Source: Christensenella sp. UBA3857
Lineage (GTDB): Bacteria; Bacillota; Clostridia; Christensenellales; CAG-138
Assembly: GCA_002392505.1 (NCBI GenBank)
Contig: DGHD01000011.1
Span: 1 to 28,152, forward strand
Length of the DNA: 28,152 nt
Direction: 5' to 3'
How positions within the stretch are numbered: the first letter of the stretch is position 1; each line of letters begins with the position of its first letter. The translations under genes and the position numbers were made by a program. The notes under the pieces are model-generated. The model was not told the DNA's origin and searched no databases. It saw only the letters and a list, made by a program, of their open reading frames with translations. Of this stretch, positions 23,524 through 28,152 are shown one piece after another.

Positions 23524-24084
23524 ATGATGAAATGGATCTTCGGTATAATGACCGTGATGGGGATCGCGGTGTTCATAGCAAGGGGCGACGGAGCGGGCGC
23601 GCTGAACGCTCTCGTAAAGGGCGGCGAAAGCGCCGTGGAGCTTTCGATCTCGCTTGCCGGCGCGTACATGCTGTGGATGGGCATAATGAAAATCGCCGAT
23701 GAGGCGGGGCTGATCAATAAGCTGGCAAAGCTGATGAAAAAGCCCCTCCGCCTCGTCATGCCTGACGCGGGAGACGCGGCGGCGCCGGTAACGCTGAATC
23801 TTGCCGCAAACTTCTTCGGGCTTGGCAACGCCGCGACGCCGTTCGGTATAGAGGCGATGAAAAAGCTCGACAGGGGCGACGGAAGAGCCTCGAACGACAT
23901 GGCGATGTTCATCGCGCTCAATTCGTCCGCGATAGAGCTTTTGCCCACGTCAGTCATCGCCGTCAGAACGGCGTGCTGCTCAGCCTCGCCGTACGACGTC
24001 GTGCTGCCGACCTTCATCGCGTCTGTCGCTGCCGCGCTTGCGGCGATCATATCGTGCAGGCTGCTCGGGAGAGTATTCAAATGA
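23524..24084 (+). CDS. spmA: Spore maturation protein SpmA
   Basis: The 186-residue membrane protein carries the nucleoside-recognition (Gate) fold: WMGIMKIADEAGLINKLAKLMKKPLRLVMPD, NLAANFFGLGNAATPFGIEAM and NSSAIELLPTS are typical. SpmA and SpmB act during spore core dehydration in Bacillus and Clostridium. Start could be either of two adjacent ATG codons (23524 or 23527); no RBS is visible. It overlaps spmB by 4 bp (ATGA). Presence supports a spore-forming ancestry but not proof of sporulation. Confidence 0.92.
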   Translation: MMKWIFGIMTVMGIAVFIARGDGAGALNALVKGGESAVELSISLAGAYMLWMGIMKIADEAGLINKLAKLMKKPLRLVMPDAGDAAAPVTLNLAANFFGLGNAATPFGIEAMKKLDRGDGRASNDMAMFIALNSSAIELLPTSVIAVRTACCSASPYDVVLPTFIASVAAALAAIISCRLLGRVFK

Positions 24085-24587
24085 AGGCGGCAAACATAGC
24101 TGTACCCGCTCTCGTGGGGATTCTGATAGTGTATGCGCTCATCAAAAAAGTCAACGTTTATAAGGCTTTTGTGGATGGCGCAGCAGAGGCGGTCCCCCAG
24201 CTTATCGCGATACTGCCCTACCTTGCGGCTATGCTCGGGGCGATAAGCCTGCTTCGCGCGTCGGGGGCTGTCGAGTTTTTTACGGGAGTGATGAGACCCG
24301 TCACCGACCGGCTCGGCATCAGTCCGGCGCTCGTCCCGCTTATCGCGCTGCGCCCGTTTTCGGGAAGCGCTTCGCTCGCAATGCTGAAGGATATCCTAAC
24401 CGAGTTCGGTGCGGACAGCCGCGTCGGGCGCGCGGCTTCGGTGCTCGTAGGTTCGACTGAAACGGTCTTCTATACAACGGCGGTCTATTTCGGCGCAGTC
24501 GGCGTAACGAAGACTCGTCACGCGATACCGGCGGCGCTGATAAGCGGCGCGGTGGGCGCTGCGGTCGGGTTGCTGCTCGTCAGATAA
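24081..24587 (+). CDS. spmB: Spore maturation protein SpmB
   Basis: The 168-residue membrane protein of the same Gate family includes YKAFVDGAAEAV, the LRPFSGSASLAML region and GSTETVFYTTAVYFGAVGVT, all typical of SpmB. It follows spmA with an ATGA overlap, so the two are probably translated together. The final hydrophobic helix ends in LLLVR. No terminator is evident between spmB and the next promoter. Confidence 0.92.
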   Translation: MKAANIAVPALVGILIVYALIKKVNVYKAFVDGAAEAVPQLIAILPYLAAMLGAISLLRASGAVEFFTGVMRPVTDRLGISPALVPLIALRPFSGSASLAMLKDILTEFGADSRVGRAASVLVGSTETVFYTTAVYFGAVGVTKTRHAIPAALISGAVGAAVGLLLVR

Positions 24588-24605
24588 AGCGACGATCCTG
24601 CAGCG

Positions 24606-24634
24606 TTGCATTTTCGTAAAAGATGTGATATAAT
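24606..24634 (+). promoter_or_regulatory. Promoter of the ComB-like gene
   Basis: TTGCAT (24606-24611) and TATAAT (24629-24634) with 17-bp spacing; TG at 24626-24627 also makes it an extended -10. Confidence 0.8.
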
Positions 24635-24666
24635 AAAATATCAGGCAAATTCTACGGAAAGGCTTT

Positions 24667-25395
24667 GTGGCAGCAATGAAAATAGACGTTCTTCCAGTAT
24701 TCGGCAAGCAGACGGACAATCAGCTCCAGGATACGACGGTCGTCGTGGTCGACGTTCTCCGCGCGACCACGTCCATAATCTGCGCCCTGAACGGGGGCGC
24801 AATAAAGGTCGTCCCCACCGTTGACGCGGGCGACGCGGTCGCTCTTGCTTCGAGGCTCGGCTCGCGCGAGTGCGTGCTAGGCGGCGAGCGCGGAGGCATC
24901 AAGATCTCCGGATTCGACATCGGCAATTCCCCGAAGGAATACCTGTCGCGCACGGTCAAAAACAAGACGGTCATCATCTCCACCACCAACGGCACGGGCG
25001 CGCTGCACTCCGTTAAGAGCGCGGAAAAGATTCTGATCGGCGCTATGATAAACAGGACCGCCGTCGCGAAGGCCGCCTCCTGCGAGGGGCACGATATCCT
25101 GATCGTCTGCGCCGGGACCGACGGACAACCCTCCGCCGACGATCTGTGCACAGCAGGCGCGATAATCGACGCCGTACGCGGTTACGCGACGATCCGCCCG
25201 GGCGATCTTTCCGATATGGCGCTGATCTGCGAGGCGCTTTACAACGGCTGGAAGGAGGAACGGTTCGATATCTCAAAGACCTTCCACTATTCCCGCCTTA
25301 CCGGGCTTGGCTTCGATGAGGACGTGAAATTCTGCTTCACTCCCGATACTACCGAGACCGTTCCGCAGTACAGGGACGGCGTGATAATCAAATAA
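24667..25395 (+). CDS. ComB-like 2-phosphosulfolactate phosphatase family protein
   Basis: The 242-residue protein contains VVVDVLRATTSI (26-37), LGGERGG (70-76), NSPKEY, STTNGTGAL (104-112) and AGTDGQPSADDLCTAGAI, the pattern of the ComB family. In methanogens the enzyme makes sulfolactate for coenzyme M; in Firmicutes the role is undefined and no other coenzyme M gene is seen. The GTG at 24667 has GGAAAGG 4 bp upstream; an ATG three codons later (24676) is the alternative. It has its own promoter and terminator. Confidence 0.82.
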   Translation: MAAMKIDVLPVFGKQTDNQLQDTTVVVVDVLRATTSIICALNGGAIKVVPTVDAGDAVALASRLGSRECVLGGERGGIKISGFDIGNSPKEYLSRTVKNKTVIISTTNGTGALHSVKSAEKILIGAMINRTAVAKAASCEGHDILIVCAGTDGQPSADDLCTAGAIIDAVRGYATIRPGDLSDMALICEALYNGWKEERFDISKTFHYSRLTGLGFDEDVKFCFTPDTTETVPQYRDGVIIK

Positions 25396-25412
25396 GAATA
25401 AATTATTGATTA

Positions 25413-25445
25413 AAAAGGCGATAATATTAATTATCGCCTTTTGCG
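25413..25445. terminator. Terminator after the ComB-like gene
   Basis: A perfect 13-bp stem (25413-25425 with 25430-25442) with loop ATTA; its ends are A4 and T4 so it could work on both strands. Confidence 0.85.
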
Positions 25446-25472
25446 TATTTGCGGCGGAGCGCGTTTTTTTTC

Positions 25473-25501
25473 TTTACACGAAAGGATTTATGTGATAGAA
25501 T
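25473..25501 (+). promoter_or_regulatory. degV-pckA promoter
   Basis: TTTACA (25473-25478) and TAGAAT (25496-25501) are 17 bp apart with an upstream TG giving an extended -10. It lies 50 bp before degV. Confidence 0.65.
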
Positions 25502-25550
25502 AAAAGTTGGCAAAACATAGCCGGTTATTCTTTATTTTATGAGGTATCAT

Positions 25551-26399
25551 ATGATCAGAATCTCTTGTGACACCACGGCGGATCTTTCGGATGAGCTGTA
25601 CGAGAAGTACAATATTGCCCGTTTGCCCATCTATATCTCCCTCGCAGGAAAGGAATACCGCGACGGCGTGGATATAACCGCCGACGAGTTGTTCGATCTT
25701 GTGGACGAGACGGGCGAAATGCCCACCACTTCCGCCCAGAGCATGCACGACTTTAACGAGCATTTCGCCGCCATCCGCGAAAAGGATCCCGGCTGTGAGA
25801 TCATCCATTTCACGATCAGCCTGGGCTTCTCGACGACGTATAACGTGGCGAAGCTCGCCGCCGCGGAGACCGAGGGCGTCTACGTGGTCGATTCGAGGAA
25901 CCTCTCCTCCGGCATCGGGCAGACGGTGATCGCCGCCTGCGAGATGGCTGCCGCCGGCATGAAGGCGGAGGATATCGTTAAGATCTGCGAGGAGGATATC
26001 ATCCCCAAGGTGGATGCGAGCTTTATACTCGATACGCTCAAGTACATGGCGAAGGGCGGCAGGTGCAGCTCGGTCGCGGCTCTCGGCGCGAATCTTCTGC
26101 AGCTCAAGCCCTGTATCGAGGTCGTCGACGGCAAGATGCGCGTCGGCAAGAAGTACCGCGGCAAGCTGTCGAAGGTGCTTGTGAGCTATATCCACGACCG
26201 TCTTGCCGATCTTGACGACATTCGTCCCGACAGGATATTCGTTACGAGCGCGTGCTGTGATCCCGAGCTTATCAGGATCAGCGTCGAGGAGGTAAAGAGC
26301 CTCGGCTATTTCAAGGAGGTGCTCGTCACCAGCGCCGCATGCGCCGTTTCGAGCCACTGCGGGCCGAATACGCTCGGCGTGCTTTTCATCCATAAGTAA
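25551..26399 (+). CDS. DegV family fatty-acid-binding protein
   Basis: The 282-residue protein has the N-terminal RISCDTTADLS (3-13), PTTSAQS (58-64) and SLGFSTTYN (90-98) fatty-acid headgroup motifs of the DegV family, then GGRCSSVAALGANLLQLKP (family GRIS-like region). Members bind fatty acids and in some species feed the FakA kinase; no fakA is nearby. ATG 25551 is chosen since GAGGT lies 5 bp upstream; the frame can begin at 25539 but with no RBS. It is probably co-transcribed with pckA 38 bp downstream. Confidence 0.9.
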   Translation: MIRISCDTTADLSDELYEKYNIARLPIYISLAGKEYRDGVDITADELFDLVDETGEMPTTSAQSMHDFNEHFAAIREKDPGCEIIHFTISLGFSTTYNVAKLAAAETEGVYVVDSRNLSSGIGQTVIAACEMAAAGMKAEDIVKICEEDIIPKVDASFILDTLKYMAKGGRCSSVAALGANLLQLKPCIEVVDGKMRVGKKYRGKLSKVLVSYIHDRLADLDDIRPDRIFVTSACCDPELIRISVEEVKSLGYFKEVLVTSAACAVSSHCGPNTLGVLFIHK

Positions 26400-26437
26400 T
26401 CCCAGAGAAAAATAAAATCTTTTCAAAGGAGCGAATC

Positions 26438-28012
26438 ATGAAGAACTATCTCGAAGCAATGGGCATCACGGAGCTTTCCGCGATCTACCGCAACCTGTCT
26501 CCCGCCGAGCTGACCGAGCGTGCGCTCGCCCGCGGCGAGGGTAAGCTCGCCAACACCGGCGCGCTTGTCATCAACACCGGCAAGTATACCGGCAGGTCCC
26601 CCAACGACCGCTTTATCGTAGACACGCCCGACGTGCATGATAAGGTGGACTGGGGCAAGATCAATATGCCCATCGACCGCGCGAAGGCGGACGCCATCTT
26701 CGGCAAGATGTGCGCCTATATGCAGAACCGCGAGGCGTTCGTTGTCGACGGCTTCGTCGGCGCGGACACGAATTACAGCCTGCCCATCCGCGTGGTCTGC
26801 GAGAACGCGGCTTCCGCGCTCTTTGCCACCCAGGCGTTCGTAAGACCCAACAAGGAGCAGCTCGATAATTTCAAGCCCGAGTTCACCGTGCTCTGCTGCC
26901 CCGGCTTCAAGTGCATCCCCGAGCGTGACGGCACCAATTCCGAGGCCGCCATCATACTCGACTTCGAGTATAAGCGCGTCACCGTCGCCTGCTCCATGTA
27001 TTCGGGCGAGATAAAGAAGGGCATGTTCTCCGTAATGAACTACCTGATGCCCGAGCGCGGCGTGTTCCCCATGCACTGCTCCGCCAACATGGGCGTCGAC
27101 GGCGATACCGCCCTGTTCTTCGGCCTTTCCGGCACCGGCAAGACCACCCTTTCCGCAGACCCCAACCGTATGCTCATCGGCGACGACGAGCACGGCTGGT
27201 CGAACGACGGCGTGTTCAATTTCGAGGGCGGCTGCTATGCGAAGTGCATCAACCTCTCGAAGGAGAACGAGCCCCAGATCTGGGACGCCATCAAGTTCGG
27301 CTCCCTTGTTGAGAACGTCATCATGGATGATGAGAGCCGCGTGCTCGATTATAACGACGGCTCCATCACCGAGAATACCCGCGTCGCTTATCCCGTGGAG
27401 TACATCCCCAACTGCGTCATCCCCGGCGTGGGCGGTCATCCCAAGACGGTCATATTCCTCACCGCGGACGCTTTCGGCGTACTTCCTCCCATCGCGAAGC
27501 TCGACAAGAACATGGCAATGTACCACTTCGTCACCGGCTATACCGCAAAGCTCGCCGGTACGGAGCGCGGCGTCAAGGAGCCCCAGGCGACCTTCTCTAC
27601 GCTGTTCGGCGCGCCGTTCTTCATCAAGCATCCCTCGCTCTATGCCGAGATGCTCGGCAAGCGCATGGATGAGCACAACGCCAACGCGTTCCTGATCAAC
27701 ACCGGCTGGTCCGGCGGTCCCTACGGCGTAGGCTCCCGCATGAAGATCAAGTACACCCGCGCGATGGTCACCGCGGCGCTCACCGGCGCCCTCAACGACG
27801 TCGAGTACGTCCGTCACCCCATCTTCAACGTGCTGGTCCCCAAGACCTGCCCCAACGTGCCGGATGAGGTGCTCGATCCCCGCGAGATGTGGGCTGATAA
27901 GGAAGCTTACGACAAGCAGGCGAAGGAGCTTGCAAAGCTCTTCATCAACAACTTCAAGAAGTACAGCAATATGCCCCAGCACATCATCGACGCCGGTCCC
28001 AAGGCGGACTGA
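26438..28012 (+). CDS. pckA: Phosphoenolpyruvate carboxykinase (ATP)
   Basis: The 524-residue enzyme interconverts oxaloacetate + ATP and PEP + CO2 + ADP. It shows the oxaloacetate-binding TGRSPNDRF (51-59), kinase-1a P-loop GLSGTGKTTLS (229-239), metal-binding GDDEHGW (248-254) and the RVAYP segment. Length fits the ATP-type family. In anaerobes it often works in the carboxylating, ATP-forming direction, which is plausible but not shown. AAAGGAG lies 7 bp before ATG. Confidence 0.97.
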   Translation: MKNYLEAMGITELSAIYRNLSPAELTERALARGEGKLANTGALVINTGKYTGRSPNDRFIVDTPDVHDKVDWGKINMPIDRAKADAIFGKMCAYMQNREAFVVDGFVGADTNYSLPIRVVCENAASALFATQAFVRPNKEQLDNFKPEFTVLCCPGFKCIPERDGTNSEAAIILDFEYKRVTVACSMYSGEIKKGMFSVMNYLMPERGVFPMHCSANMGVDGDTALFFGLSGTGKTTLSADPNRMLIGDDEHGWSNDGVFNFEGGCYAKCINLSKENEPQIWDAIKFGSLVENVIMDDESRVLDYNDGSITENTRVAYPVEYIPNCVIPGVGGHPKTVIFLTADAFGVLPPIAKLDKNMAMYHFVTGYTAKLAGTERGVKEPQATFSTLFGAPFFIKHPSLYAEMLGKRMDEHNANAFLINTGWSGGPYGVGSRMKIKYTRAMVTAALTGALNDVEYVRHPIFNVLVPKTCPNVPDEVLDPREMWADKEAYDKQAKELAKLFINNFKKYSNMPQHIIDAGPKAD

Positions 28013-28029
28013 CGGTCTCTTAAAGCATG

Positions 28030-28058
28030 AAGCGGAGTCGAAAGACTCCGCTTTTTTG
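28030..28058 (+). terminator. pckA terminator
   Basis: AAGCGGAGTC (28030-28039) pairs perfectly with GACTCCGCTT (28044-28053), loop GAAA, then a T-run. Confidence 0.95.
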
Positions 28059-28120
28059 CGCCGCAAAAACCCCGCTGCCATGCGGATTTTCGTGATACAA
28101 AAAGAGGCTTCCATAATGAC

Positions 28121-28152
28121 GAATGCGCCCAAGGGTGCATTCACTTAAGGAG
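28121..28152. repeat. Second copy of the edge repeat (partial)
   Basis: GAATGCGCCC (28121-28130) and GGGTGCATTC (28133-28142) form an imperfect palindrome. Bases 28132-28152 repeat bases 1-21 exactly. The element is cut by the window end, so a full copy probably continues beyond. Confidence 0.55.

Noticed and set aside
26423..28144. 573-codon minus-strand frame opposite pckA
   Set aside because: Shadow of pckA; no recognisable domains.
1..28152. Small circular replicon because both ends share 21 bases
   Set aside because: Gene content is core chromosome and the shared bases belong to a palindromic repeat.

Overview
The window looks like a chromosomal segment of an anaerobic, spore-forming-lineage Firmicute (class Clostridia). 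It is fairly GC-rich and most genes have AGGAGG-type ribosome binding sites. The evidence for the lineage is: Noc together with ParA/ParB, spore maturation genes spmA/spmB, a four-subunit 2-oxoacid:ferredoxin oxidoreductase, ATP-type PEP carboxykinase, and the Firmicute gene order rpmH-rnpA-yidD-yidC-jag-mnmE-mnmG-rsmG-noc-parA-parB. I cannot name genus or species; an uncultured gut-type Clostridia (Christensenellales/Oscillospirales-like) is a guess.

Layout. 1-515: no gene; an intrinsic terminator, a palindromic repeat whose outer arm recurs at the window end, two DnaA-box-like sites and a promoter. 516-1230 (+): TM2-like membrane protein and DUF2752 protein. 1260-9121 (-): metallophosphoesterase, ornithine carbamoyltransferase, an operon of ECF sigma factor, membrane anchored putative anti-sigma factor and lipoprotein, a YwaF-like membrane protein, and the korDABC operon. 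9373-11221 (+): OmpR-type response regulator and sensor kinase. 11455-18933 (+): rpmH, rnpA, yidD, yidC, jag, mnmE, mnmG, rsmG. 19033-23418 (+): noc, a 299-bp spacer with two parS sites, then an overlapping operon parA-parB-trmN6-like-rsmI ending at a strong terminator. 23524-24587: spmA-spmB. 24667-25395: ComB-like phosphatase. 25551-28012: degV and pckA, then a terminator and the start of a repeat copy.

How the genes work together. The central block serves origin-proximal housekeeping: ribosomal protein L34, RNase P protein, membrane protein insertion (YidD/YidC/Jag), tRNA wobble-uridine modification (MnmE/MnmG), 16S rRNA methylation (RsmG, RsmI) and chromosome segregation/nucleoid occlusion (Noc, ParA, ParB, parS). 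The flanking genes serve fermentative carbon and amino acid metabolism. dnaA is not beside rpmH; a two-component system sits there instead.

I found no CRISPR array, phage, transposase or toxin-antitoxin genes, and no tRNA or rRNA gene. I see no convincing wholly new system. The most unusual items are the noc leader hairpin that contains the noc ribosome binding site, the Noc/ParB pair with opposite DNA-specificity residues beside two parS sites, the sigma/anti-sigma/lipoprotein operon, a Cys-rich insertion in YidC, and the palindromic repeat at the window edges.
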